From assembly GCA_027335515.1 (NCBI GenBank), contig DAHWHT010000282.1:1-9451 (forward strand): a DNA stretch of 9,451 nt, given 5' to 3'. A program made the translations under genes and the position numbers. The notes under the pieces are model-generated. The model worked only from the letters and a program-made list of their open reading frames with translations. It had not been told where the DNA came from and made no database searches. Source of the DNA: Clostridia bacterium. Its GTDB lineage: Bacteria > Bacillota_E > RBS10-35 > JAJYVN01. Shown one piece after another: positions 1-6,290 of the stretch; within the stretch, counting starts at the first letter, position 1; each line of letters begins with the position of its first letter.

Positions 1-1172
1 CCGCCGCCGCCCCAGCCGAGGATGGGGCGCAGCGCCACCATGTGCAGGCCGTCCAGCCACCAGCGGATGCGCGACCAGGCGCTGTAGCTGTGGGTGCTGA
101 TGCGTCCGAGGCGCGCCAGGGCGTCGTGGCGCAGCCCAATGGCGAGCGCGATGCCGCCCGCCAGCACGACACCGCCGCCCACACGCAGCCCCAGCGGCAC
201 GTAACGGCTGAGGTGGGCGCCGTGTGTGGCCAGCCACTGCCGGATCCACTCCAGGACGATCGCCGTCGCCAGGGTGAGCACGACCGCCGCCAGCACCGGC
301 CCCGCGCCGGGCGCGTGGTGCAGGTGGGCGGCCTTCAGACCGAGGACGTAGGGAACCGATCCGACGGCCACCGCCAGGAGGGAGAGCAGGATGGAGGCGG
401 CGGCCGGGAGGCGGCGCGCGCGCTCCTGCATCAGCGTGAAGAGGATGGCGGCGGGGACAAACACCAGGGCCGCCCCGCGTGAAAGGGCGAAGACGAACGT
501 GAACAGCAGGATGGCTCCGAGGGCGGCGTACGCGACCTGCAGACGGGGGCGGTTGCTGCGCAGCCGCAATCCGAACGACAGAAAGGCGATGGCGGCCAGA
601 TAGGCGGCGGCGCCGTCCGGGTACTGGATGGAAGTGAAGATGCGGTCGGTCACGAACCATCCGCGGCCGGCGACGCCGCCCGCACCGAGCAACCCCGTGA
701 GCGCCGCGAGCGCCCCCCCGAGCAGCAGGCCGTGCAGCAGCGCCTGGCGCGCCGGCTCCGAGCGCAGGGCGAGTTCGGCAGCGGACCAGAACACCAGCAG
801 GTCCATCGTGTGCACCAGCCAGGACCGCACGGCCGCATTCGGATGGACCGCGACGAACAGGCTCAGCAGGTAGCTTGCGGCGACCCCCAACGCCAGCCAG
901 TCCAGGCGGTGGCGGAGCAGGGGACCCGGCGTGCGGCCGGCCAGGGCCACCCCCATGGCGATGGCGCAGGCGCAGGCCACCGCCACCAGTTGTTGCGCGG
1001 GGAAGTACAGCCCTCGGAAGAGGACGCAGGTGCCGAGCAGCACCCCCAGCACGCCACCGAGGACCAGCAGGAGGCGCTCCTGCGGCATGGCCGTCTTTGC
1101 TGCGGGTTCGGGCCACATGGCGGGCAGCGCGGCCCTGTGGTGTCGGCGTTTGGATTTTGTCGGTCGGGCCAA
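1..1172 (-). CDS. O-antigen ligase/polymerase-type polytopic membrane protein, 3' part beyond the left edge
   Basis: An open frame on the minus strand gives 390 residues and leaves the window without a stop. It is rich in hydrophobic segments (about 33-52, 60-79, 90-110, 120-136, 145-165, 188-203, 212-229, 233-248, 257-275, 291-309, 330-346). Three family signatures are visible: SIQYPDGAAAYL (181-192), like the (N/Y)PN..AAYL motif; FALSRGAAL (228-236); and, at the edge, RIRWWLDGLHMVALRPILGW (368-387) followed by a glycine run, the R..yW.dal....P..GwGgG signature of Wzy/WaaL-like O-antigen ligases. Such proteins polymerise or ligate lipid-linked glycans at the outer face of the cytoplasmic membrane. 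The start is uncertain. I chose TTG at 1172 because a strong Shine-Dalgarno sequence precedes it and the first 15 residues are basic (MARPTKSKRR). In-frame ATG codons at 1118 and 1088 lack a good site. The gene is divergent from the sugar transferase, which supports a joint role in glycan synthesis. Seen: motifs and hydrophobicity. Inferred: exact substrate. Confidence 0.82.
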   Translation of the reverse strand, partial: MARPTKSKRRHHRAALPAMWPEPAAKTAMPQERLLLVLGGVLGVLLGTCVLFRGLYFPAQQLVAVACACAIAMGVALAGRTPGPLLRHRLDWLALGVAASYLLSLFVAVHPNAAVRSWLVHTMDLLVFWSAAELALRSEPARQALLHGLLLGGALAALTGLLGAGGVAGRGWFVTDRIFTSIQYPDGAAAYLAAIAFLSFGLRLRSNRPRLQVAYAALGAILLFTFVFALSRGAALVFVPAAILFTLMQERARRLPAAASILLSLLAVAVGSVPYVLGLKAAHLHHAPGAGPVLAAVVLTLATAIVLEWIRQWLATHGAHLSRYVPLGLRVGGGVVLAGGIALAIGLRHDALARLGRISTHSYSAWSRIRWWLDGLHMVALRPILGWGGG

Positions 1173-1179
1173 GCGGGCT

Positions 1180-1187
1180 TCACCCCC
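1180..1187 (-). promoter_or_regulatory. Ribosome binding site supporting a TTG start at 1172
   Basis: The minus strand reads GGGGGTGA, matching the 16S-complementary GGAGGTGA at seven of eight positions. It lies 7 nt before TTG at 1172-1170. The downstream ATG alternatives (1118, 1088) have no comparable site, so this decides the proposed start. Confidence 0.5.
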
Positions 1188-1420
1188 GATGCGCTTGCGG
1201 GCCAGTTCTCGGATTCGACAGGTAGGCTCTGTGGCCTTCCGCCCGGTCCTGGCAAGCCTTATGCTCATTCCCAGAGTCCTTCCAGAGACGGGAGCGAGAG
1301 GACAGCGCTGGTACGGGCGCGAATCCCTCGCCGGCGAATGTGGATTGTCGACGTCCGCCTCGTGGACCGGGTGGTATTTGCGTCGGGGCTCTCTGAAAGG
1401 CGAACGGGGTTTATCGAAGT
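1188..1420. other. Divergent intergenic region, promoters not resolved
   Basis: This region separates the minus-strand ligase-like gene from the plus-strand sugar transferase and must hold the promoters for both unless transcription enters from elsewhere. A TTGTCG at 1345-1350 (plus) resembles a -35 box, but no convincing -10 box follows at 16-18 nt. On the minus strand, CATAAG near 1261-1266 is a weak -10 candidate without a clear -35. The transferase frame stays open upstream through this stretch, but there is no conserved-looking protein sequence or binding site before 1421, so I read it as non-coding. Confidence 0.4.
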
Positions 1421-1426
1421 GGGAGG
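1421..1426 (+). promoter_or_regulatory. Ribosome binding site of the sugar transferase
   Basis: GGGAGG lies 7 nt before the GTG at 1434-1436. In-frame GTG codons at 1419 and 1428 overlap the site or sit too close to it, so 1434 is the best start. Confidence 0.6.
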
Positions 1427-1433
1427 CGTGGGT

Positions 1434-2792
1434 GTGGGACCGGGCGGCCGTCGGCGCAGGCCGACCGGCTGGTTAATCGTCCTGGACCCGGTGGCGGTGG
1501 CCCTGGCGTATGGGCTGGCGCTGTTGATGCGCTTTCTCGGCGTGCCGCCCACCTACAACGAACACGCCCTGCTCGGGGCGCTGCCGCTGGTTGTGCTGGC
1601 CGCGGTCGTATTGGCGCAGGTGTATGGGTTGTATGAGGAGCGCCAACCGCCCTGGCCGGAGCAGGTTCAGAGCCTGTTTCTGCTCTCGGCCTTCAACGCC
1701 GTGGTGGCGATGGCGGCTTCCTTTTTTGTGCGCAGCTTCGGCGTGCCGCGCAGCGTCATCGCGCTGGCCGCCGTCAATACCTTCCTGCTCCTGTACGCGT
1801 ACCGGCGTGTCCTCTACCGTCGCTGGGAGCGGGCCATCGGTGTTCCCGCCCTGCTGCTGCTGCACGTTGGATCCCTCGCCGGCACCCCGTCGGCCGCTTC
1901 GGAATCCATGCCGTTCAAGGTGGTTGGGGACCTCAACTGCGAAGGGGTGACCACGGACGCGGCCGTGGCGATGGTGCGCGCGCACGCGCGCGAGGCGCCC
2001 GTATCCGGGTTGCTGCTTGACCAAACCCTGTCCGGGCAACTGAAGGAGGCTCTGGCCCTGCTGGCCCTGGAGACCGGCCTCGAACTCTTCGTCGTGCCGC
2101 GTCTGCTCGACCTGCTGCTCTTGCAGAGCCGGCCCCGCGCCTGGGACGGTCGATTGGTCATGGAGGTGGCCCCCAGCGGCCGCGGCTACCAGCAGGTCAT
2201 GAAGCGTTCGATTGACGTCAGCCTCAGCGTGCTGTTTCTGACCATCACCTTCCCCGCCGTGCTTTTGGCCCTGGCCCTGGTCGCCGCCGAGGACGGTTGG
2301 CCCGTGCTCTACCGTCAGGAACGCGTTGGTCGCAACGGCCGACGCTTCACGCTGATCAAGATCCGGACCATGGTGCACGATGCGGAGGCGGTGACCGGAC
2401 CCGTCCTGGCGGCGGCGGCCGATCCGCGCACCACGCGGGTCGGCCGCTGGTTGCGCCAGTTGCACCTCGACGAGGTGCCGCAGCTATGGAACGTGCTGCG
2501 CGGGGAGATGAGCCTGGTCGGTCCGCGACCGGAACGACCGGCCCTCCACGACGCGGCGGTGGCACGGGTGCCGCATTTTGCGACCCGCCTCCACGTGCTG
2601 CCGGGGCTGACCGGCCTGGCTCAGGTGCAGGGCGACTACCACACCCTTCCCCAGGAGAAATTGAAGTTCGATACCCTCTATGCGCTGCGCTCCAGCGCCG
2701 GGCTGGATGCACAGATCATCCTGCGCACGGCGCGGACCATCATCGCCGGCCTGGCCCGTCTGTTTCACCTGCACCACAAGCCCTCCCCCTGA
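1434..2792 (+). CDS. Polyprenyl-phosphate sugar-1-phosphate transferase (bacterial sugar transferase, WbaP/CpsE type)
   Basis: The 452-residue product would move a sugar-1-phosphate from a nucleotide sugar to undecaprenyl phosphate, the first membrane step of exopolysaccharide or S-layer glycan synthesis. The N-terminus has four predicted membrane segments (about 13-35, 45-65, 82-100, 107-124). A poorly conserved cytoplasmic middle region follows (about 137-240), then the catalytic sugar-transferase domain (about 253-452). That domain has MKRSIDV (256-262), a hydrophobic re-entrant segment (263-284), RQERVGRNGRRFTLIKIRTM (294-313), the catalytic Asp-Glu pair in HLDEVPQLWNVLRGEMSLVG (D346, E347), GPRPE and PGLTGLAQV (390-398). 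GTG at 1434 is chosen from the GGGAGG site. The total length is typical of the family. Oddity: the middle region normally carries a Rossmann-like GxGxxG, but here it reads LHVGSLAGTPSAAS, so nucleotide binding there looks lost. Seen: motifs. Known: family reaction. Unknown: which sugar. Confidence 0.93.
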   Translation: MGPGGRRRRPTGWLIVLDPVAVALAYGLALLMRFLGVPPTYNEHALLGALPLVVLAAVVLAQVYGLYEERQPPWPEQVQSLFLLSAFNAVVAMAASFFVRSFGVPRSVIALAAVNTFLLLYAYRRVLYRRWERAIGVPALLLLHVGSLAGTPSAASESMPFKVVGDLNCEGVTTDAAVAMVRAHAREAPVSGLLLDQTLSGQLKEALALLALETGLELFVVPRLLDLLLLQSRPRAWDGRLVMEVAPSGRGYQQVMKRSIDVSLSVLFLTITFPAVLLALALVAAEDGWPVLYRQERVGRNGRRFTLIKIRTMVHDAEAVTGPVLAAAADPRTTRVGRWLRQLHLDEVPQLWNVLRGEMSLVGPRPERPALHDAAVARVPHFATRLHVLPGLTGLAQVQGDYHTLPQEKLKFDTLYALRSSAGLDAQIILRTARTIIAGLARLFHLHHKPSP

Positions 2793-2793
2793 G

Positions 2794-2818
2794 GCGGCCG
2801 CCGCACGGAGCCGGCCGC
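2794..2818. terminator. Inverted repeat between convergent genes, possible bidirectional terminator
   Basis: GCGGCCG (2794-2800) and CGGCCGC (2812-2818) form a perfect 7-bp all-G/C stem with an 11-nt loop, just after the transferase stop and before the convergent gene's stop at 2865. No T-run follows on either strand, so it is not a classical intrinsic terminator. In GC-rich DNA such repeats also arise by chance. Confidence 0.25.
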
Positions 2819-2864
2819 ACCGCCGCGTACGTGCGATCGCGATGGGTTGCTGCGGGCCTGCGCC

Positions 2865-3956
2865 TCACGACGCGGCCGGGGGCGTACCGCCTCGGCGCAG
2901 CCACGGGGTGCCGCTGCCAAAGCGCGTCCGCAGCGTGGCGCCGACGCCCAGGCAGGAGGCTGCCAGCCAGACCAGGCCGCCCAGGATGGGTATCCAGCCC
3001 GCCAGGAACAGCAGGAAGGAGCCCACCGCCAGCGCCAGCAGGGGATGCGGCGCGTCGCGGCCGGCGCGGCCGAGCGTCGCCGCGCCCAACAGCTGCCAGA
3101 GCGCGGCATACCCGAAAAACCAGACGGCGATCAGGCCGGCGGCGGCGGCAAAGGCGACCGGCAGACCGATGATCGTGATGGCGACCAGGACGAGTGCCGG
3201 CAGGGCCAGCACCCCGGCGGCAAGTCCGATCAGGGCGCTGCCTCCGGGGTCGCGCCGAATCTCCATTCCGGTGGCCGCGACGGCCTGCGGCCACAGCGCG
3301 ACCACGGGCAGGGCCAGGGCGAGCATGCCCAACCAGGACAGGGTGTGGAAGCCGAACCACAGCCAGCCGAGCCAGGGACCGGCGCCCCGCAGCAGTCGGA
3401 GGCCCGAAGGGAAGCCAGGGCCGAAGGGGCGGTAGGTGTGTGTGCGGTAGTGCACCTGCGCGGTGTGGCGCATGACGGCCCCGAGTGCGCAGGATATCCC
3501 GCTGCTGGGACAGGCGATGCCGCGGCGGGAGGTGTGCCCGCTCACTAAGACGTCGCCCCCGATGCGGCCCCCGGGCTGCACGACGACCTGGCCGGCGACG
3601 ATGTGGACGGAGCCGTCGATCCGGCCGGCCGGGCCGACTTCGACCTGGCCCGCGGTCAGGGTGACCGACCCGGTGAGGTGGCCGTCCACCTGGACGTTGC
3701 CCGCGACCATTTGGATGTCCTCGCGCATCACCGTTCCGGCCGGGATCAGCACCTGGCCAAACAGCTGTTGGTCCCGCGGCATGGCCGTGCCGCCAGGTGC
3801 CGCGCTGGAGGCCGCGGCGGGTGCGGCCTTGGTGGCGGCTGAGGCAGGGGCGGTGCCGGCGGCGGCACCCGCCGGTGCAAGGGCGAAAAGCAGCAAACAC
3901 CACACGGCGCCGATTGCCGCGAGGAGACCTGCGCGCCGCCGCGAAGCCGGTTTCAT
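2865..3956 (-). CDS. Membrane protein with secreted bactofilin-like beta-repeat domain
   Basis: The 363-residue product starts with a basic, hydrophobic signal peptide or anchor (1-34, MKPASRRRAG then LLAAIGAVWCLLLFALAP). An Ala/Thr/Ser-rich linker (35-60) follows, then a beta-repeat region (about 65-140) of the polymer-forming/bactofilin type. Successive units resemble AGNVQVDGHLTGSV, AGQVEVGPAGRIDGSV and AGQVVVQPGGRIGGDV. A loop with two cysteines (C149, C156) follows, then about four or five hydrophobic segments (195-225, 240-258, 259-285, 303-320, 322-342) ending in GWIPILGGLVWLAASCLGVG, a pattern known from bactofilin-like proteins fused to a membrane domain. GGGAGGG at 3964-3970 lies 7 nt before the ATG. 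The frame is open further upstream to 4160, but that part overlaps the sigma gene and is not supported. The gene is divergent from an ECF sigma factor, so envelope-stress control is plausible but inferred. Function unknown; a surface scaffold or envelope structural role is a guess. Confidence 0.85.
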   Translation of the reverse strand: MKPASRRRAGLLAAIGAVWCLLLFALAPAGAAAGTAPASAATKAAPAAASSAAPGGTAMPRDQQLFGQVLIPAGTVMREDIQMVAGNVQVDGHLTGSVTLTAGQVEVGPAGRIDGSVHIVAGQVVVQPGGRIGGDVLVSGHTSRRGIACPSSGISCALGAVMRHTAQVHYRTHTYRPFGPGFPSGLRLLRGAGPWLGWLWFGFHTLSWLGMLALALPVVALWPQAVAATGMEIRRDPGGSALIGLAAGVLALPALVLVAITIIGLPVAFAAAAGLIAVWFFGYAALWQLLGAATLGRAGRDAPHPLLALAVGSFLLFLAGWIPILGGLVWLAASCLGVGATLRTRFGSGTPWLRRGGTPPAAS

Positions 3957-4011
3957 GGTTGAGCCCTCCCGTTTGGTTCCGACGCACGGTTCTACGCAGC
4001 GCGGCCCGTAT

Positions 4012-4037
4012 GGTCTGCTCCCGTTGCCGATCAGACC
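4012..4037. promoter_or_regulatory. Inverted repeat in the divergent sigma/bactofilin-like gene spacer, possible operator
   Basis: GGTCTG (4012-4017) and CAGACC (4032-4037) are perfect inverted arms 14 nt apart, lying between the two divergent starts (3956 minus, 4102 plus). The position suits a protein-binding site acting on both genes, but arms of 6 bp can occur by chance. No clear -35/-10 pair was found for either direction. Confidence 0.25.
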
Positions 4038-4101
4038 GGCGCGTGTGCGGCGCGTAGAGGTGATGGGGCGTGTGGGGAACGGTGGGGCAGGGGGAACGGG
4101 C

Positions 4102-4716
4102 ATGGAGGGGCGCGCGCTCGAGCTGGAGGCGATCGCCCGCTGCCGCGCGGGGGAGCGCAATGCCTTCGGCGTGATCGTGCGGGCCTACCAGGATCCCGTC
4201 TACGGTCTGGCCCTGCGCTGGTGCGGCGGGGACCGCTGCGAGGCGGCGGACCTGACCCAGGAGTGCTTCCTGCGGGCCTTCGTGGGCCTTGCCCGGTTCG
4301 ACGCGTCCCGCCCCCTGCGGCCCTGGCTGCTGCGGATCGCGGTCAACGTCTGTCGCGACGCCGCCCGCCGCCGGGCCGCGCGGCCCCCAATGGCCCTGGA
4401 AGCGGACTGGGATGCGTTTGCCGCGGTGGATCCGGGTCCGGAGGCCGCCCTGCTCGCCACGGAGCGGCGGCGCGCGGTGCGGCGGGCCGTGGCGGAGTTG
4501 CCCGCCGAGCAGCGCCTGCTGATTGTGCTTGCCTATGACCGCGAGTTGCCGCTGCGCGAGGTTGCCGCGGCGCTGGGGTTGCCGTTGACCATCGTGAAGA
4601 ACCGATTGTATCGGGCACGCAGGCGCCTGGCGGCCCGACTTGGGGAGGGGATGACGGGTGCCAGCGATGGACTGCGCGAGGGTTCGGCGTCTGTGGCGCC
4701 GCTGGATCGACGGTAG
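4102..4716 (+). CDS. ECF-type RNA polymerase sigma factor
   Basis: The 204-residue protein has the two-domain plan of group 4 sigma factors. Region 2 spans about 10-92, with DLTQECFLRAF (50-60; core binding) and PWLLRIAVNVCRD (74-86; -10 recognition and melting). A variable acidic linker follows (97-118). Region 4 spans about 121-182, with ELPAEQRLLIVLAYDRELPL (132-151) and a helix-turn-helix LREVAAALGLPLTIVKNRLY (151-170) followed by RARRRL. The family usually has GTVKSRL in the recognition helix; here it is TIVKNRL, a mild variant. AGGGGG (4089-4094) lies 7 nt before the ATG at 4102. An in-frame ATG at 4063 would add 13 residues, but its AGAGG is too close to it. The C-terminal tail (183-204) overlaps the next gene in another frame. 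It would direct RNA polymerase to envelope-response promoters and be held inactive by the anti-sigma factor downstream; the signal and regulon are unknown. Confidence 0.93.
   Translation: MEGRALELEAIARCRAGERNAFGVIVRAYQDPVYGLALRWCGGDRCEAADLTQECFLRAFVGLARFDASRPLRPWLLRIAVNVCRDAARRRAARPPMALEADWDAFAAVDPGPEAALLATERRRAVRRAVAELPAEQRLLIVLAYDRELPLREVAAALGLPLTIVKNRLYRARRRLAARLGEGMTGASDGLREGSASVAPLDRR
4642..4650 (+). promoter_or_regulatory. Ribosome binding site of the anti-sigma gene, inside the sigma gene
   Basis: GGGGAGGGG lies 7 nt before GTG at 4658 and 16 nt before the in-frame ATG at 4667. This favours GTG and means the anti-sigma gene starts well inside the sigma gene. Confidence 0.6.
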
Positions 4717-5182
4717 TCTTTCGGCGGAGCGGGCGGCTTTGGTCGCGGAGCACCTGCGGGTCTGCCCGTCCTGCGCCGAGCGTTGGCGGCAGGTGGATCC
4801 GGTCGGGGCCCTTGGCGTTTTCGGTCCTCCGGCGCAGGCGCCGCCCGGGTTGGCGGGCGCCGTGCTGGCCGCCCTGCCTTCCCAGCCGCTGCCGCCGACG
4901 GCCCGGGTGCCGCTCGGCCCGGCCGCGTTGGCCGCGGTGTTGCTGGTGGCCCTTTGGTGGGAGCGGCTGCGCTTTGCCGCCTGGCTTGCGCCGCTGGCCG
5001 GCGCCGGCCTGGCCGGGATGGGTTCGGCGCTGGGTGCGCTGGCCGGAGGGCTTGCGCGCGCCGCGCCCGTGGCCGGTCGGGTGATGGTCTGGGGCGTGCC
5101 GGTCCTGCTCGTGCTCGTTGTGGTGGAATGGCCGGTGTGTGCTCGCCTGCTGCGGCCGCGGCCGTGGCCGTGGCCCCGTTGA
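4658..5182 (+). CDS. Zinc-finger anti-sigma factor, membrane anchored
   Basis: The 174-residue protein begins with an anti-sigma zinc-finger domain: C6 in MDCARVRRLW, then HLRVCPSC giving H32-x3-C36-x2-C39, the ZAS zinc ligand pattern. This domain usually clamps its cognate sigma factor in the cytoplasm. A proline-rich linker (56-82) leads to three hydrophobic segments (about 87-101, 107-130, 141-161) and a short Pro/Trp/Arg tail, so it is anchored in the membrane with little obvious external sensor domain. Its first 59 bp overlap the end of the sigma gene in another frame, implying linked translation and balanced amounts of the two proteins. The start is GTG at 4658, chosen by the strong upstream site; ATG at 4667 would shorten it by three residues and keep all zinc ligands. 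Sigma partnership is inferred from adjacency and domain type. Confidence 0.88.
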   Translation: MPAMDCARVRRLWRRWIDGSLSAERAALVAEHLRVCPSCAERWRQVDPVGALGVFGPPAQAPPGLAGAVLAALPSQPLPPTARVPLGPAALAAVLLVALWWERLRFAAWLAPLAGAGLAGMGSALGALAGGLARAAPVAGRVMVWGVPVLLVLVVVEWPVCARLLRPRPWPWPR

Positions 5183-5348
5183 ACGGTGTCGGGGTGGTGG
5201 CGGCCGTGTTTCGCCGTGCGGGTCGGCCTCCGCGGACAAAGCCGGGCCCAGACGGGACGGCTATGGAGGGGTGGGGCGGGTCGGCGGGGAACCGTCGATT
5301 GCCGGCGTAAGACGCGGGATCACACACGGCGCGGGCACGCCGTTGCTT

Positions 5349-5354
5349 GGGGGG
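5349..5354 (+). promoter_or_regulatory. Ribosome binding site of the epimerase
   Basis: GGGGGG followed by AACCAC places the GTG at 5361 at a 6-nt spacing. The Rossmann motif begins four residues later, so this is the only sensible start, although the frame is open upstream to 5118. Confidence 0.6.
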
Positions 5355-5360
5355 AACCAC

Positions 5361-6290
5361 GTGAAGATCCTGGTGACCGGAGGCGCGGGGTTCATCGGGT
5401 CGCACCTGGTGGAGCATCTGGTGGCGGCCGACCACGCGGTGACGGCCCTGGACGATCTGTCGACCGGCAGTGCAGGGAATCTGCCGGTGGGGGTCGTTTT
5501 AGAACGGGTCGACCTGCGGGACGGGGACGCGGTGCGGCGGGCGGTGGCGGCGGCGGCGCCAGAGGTGGTTTTCCACGAGGCGGGTCAGTCGGATGTCCGG
5601 GTGTCGACCCGGGAGCCGGAGCGCGACGCCGCCATCAACGTGATCGGCGGTATCCACCTGCTGGAGGCGTGCGTGGCGGCGAAGGTGCGCAAGGTGGTGT
5701 ATGCGTCGACCGGCGGGGCCGTGTATGGGGATCCGGAGCGCGTGCCGGTGACGGAAGACGCCCCCGTGCGGCCGATCTCGCAGTATGGGATCTCCAAGCA
5801 CACCGTGGAGCATTACCTCTTTTTGTATCGCCATCTGTATGGCCTCGACTACACCGTGCTGCGCTACCCCAATGTGTACGGCCCGCGCCAGAGCCCGCGC
5901 GGCGAGGCCGGGGTGGTCAGCATTTTCGCGCGCGCGGCCCTGCGCAATGCGCCGGTGCAGATCTTCGGCGACGGCCGCCAGACCCGGGACTACGTGTACG
6001 TCACGGACATCGTCGCGGCCAATGCGGCGGTGCTGGGGGACTGCGGCGGCGGCGACACCTTCAACGTGGGTACGGGCGTCGGGGTCTCGGTCCTGGAGAT
6101 CCGCGACGGCTTGGCGCGTGCCCTGGGGCGGGAGGTGGCGTCGCAGCACCAGCCGCCGCGGCCGGGAGAGGTCCTGCACATTGCCCTGGACGGCCGGCGC
6201 TTTGTGGCGGCGACCGGCTGGGCCCCGAAGGTGGGCCTGGACGAGGGGATCCGCCGCACCGTCGAGTATGTGAGAAGGTACGAGCTCTGA
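5361..6290 (+). CDS. NAD-dependent sugar-nucleotide epimerase, extended SDR family (UDP-glucose 4-epimerase-like)
   Basis: The 309-residue protein shows the NAD-binding Rossmann start MKILVTGGAGFIGSHLVEHL (1-20), with the acidic pair D31-D32 in ALDDLSTGSAGN (29-40) for the adenosine ribose. HEAGQSDVRVSTREP (72-86) follows, then STGGAVYGDP (116-125) and the catalytic Tyr-x3-Lys in YGISK (Y142, K146). RYPNVYGPRQSP (168-179) and QTRDYVYVTDI (207-217) are typical of GalE and related 4-epimerases. Length fits the family (300-330). It heads the operon: its TGA overlaps the next gene's ATG by one base. GalE-like enzymes invert C4 of UDP-glucose or UDP-GlcNAc, but substrate cannot be read from sequence. 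Because it sits with heptose-nucleotide genes, action on an NDP-heptose or supply of galactose-type sugars for the same glycan are both possible. The 178 bp upstream (5183-5360) probably holds the operon promoter; I could not identify -35/-10 boxes there. Confidence 0.9.
   Translation: MKILVTGGAGFIGSHLVEHLVAADHAVTALDDLSTGSAGNLPVGVVLERVDLRDGDAVRRAVAAAAPEVVFHEAGQSDVRVSTREPERDAAINVIGGIHLLEACVAAKVRKVVYASTGGAVYGDPERVPVTEDAPVRPISQYGISKHTVEHYLFLYRHLYGLDYTVLRYPNVYGPRQSPRGEAGVVSIFARAALRNAPVQIFGDGRQTRDYVYVTDIVAANAAVLGDCGGGDTFNVGTGVGVSVLEIRDGLARALGREVASQHQPPRPGEVLHIALDGRRFVAATGWAPKVGLDEGIRRTVEYVRRYEL

Noticed and set aside
732..1433. Upstream extension of the sugar transferase frame
   Set aside because: It overlaps the divergent ligase-like gene antisense, has no family similarity, and a proper binding site and start exist at 1421-1436.
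1473..2465. 330-codon open frame on the minus strand
   Set aside because: It lies antisense to the sugar transferase, whose domains are clear; the translation is Gln/His/Gly-rich without family motifs, as expected for an antisense shadow in GC-rich DNA.
2740..3987. 415-codon minus-strand frame overlapping the bactofilin-like gene
   Set aside because: The translation is Arg/Gly/Pro-rich with no hydrophobic pattern. The other minus-strand frame has a signal peptide, repeats, membrane segments and a well-placed ribosome binding site.
3975..5355. Repeated GGAAC boxes (near 3976-3980 minus, 4076, 4092, 5288 and 5352) as possible ECF -35 elements
   Set aside because: None is followed by a plausible ECF -10 (such as CGTC) at 16-17 nt, and most sit within about 25 nt of a start codon where they overlap the ribosome binding region. 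GG-rich runs are common in this DNA.
4343..5435. Two roughly 300-codon minus-strand frames over the sigma/anti-sigma region
   Set aside because: Low-complexity Arg/Pro/Ala/Gly translations opposite genes with clear sigma and zinc-finger motifs.
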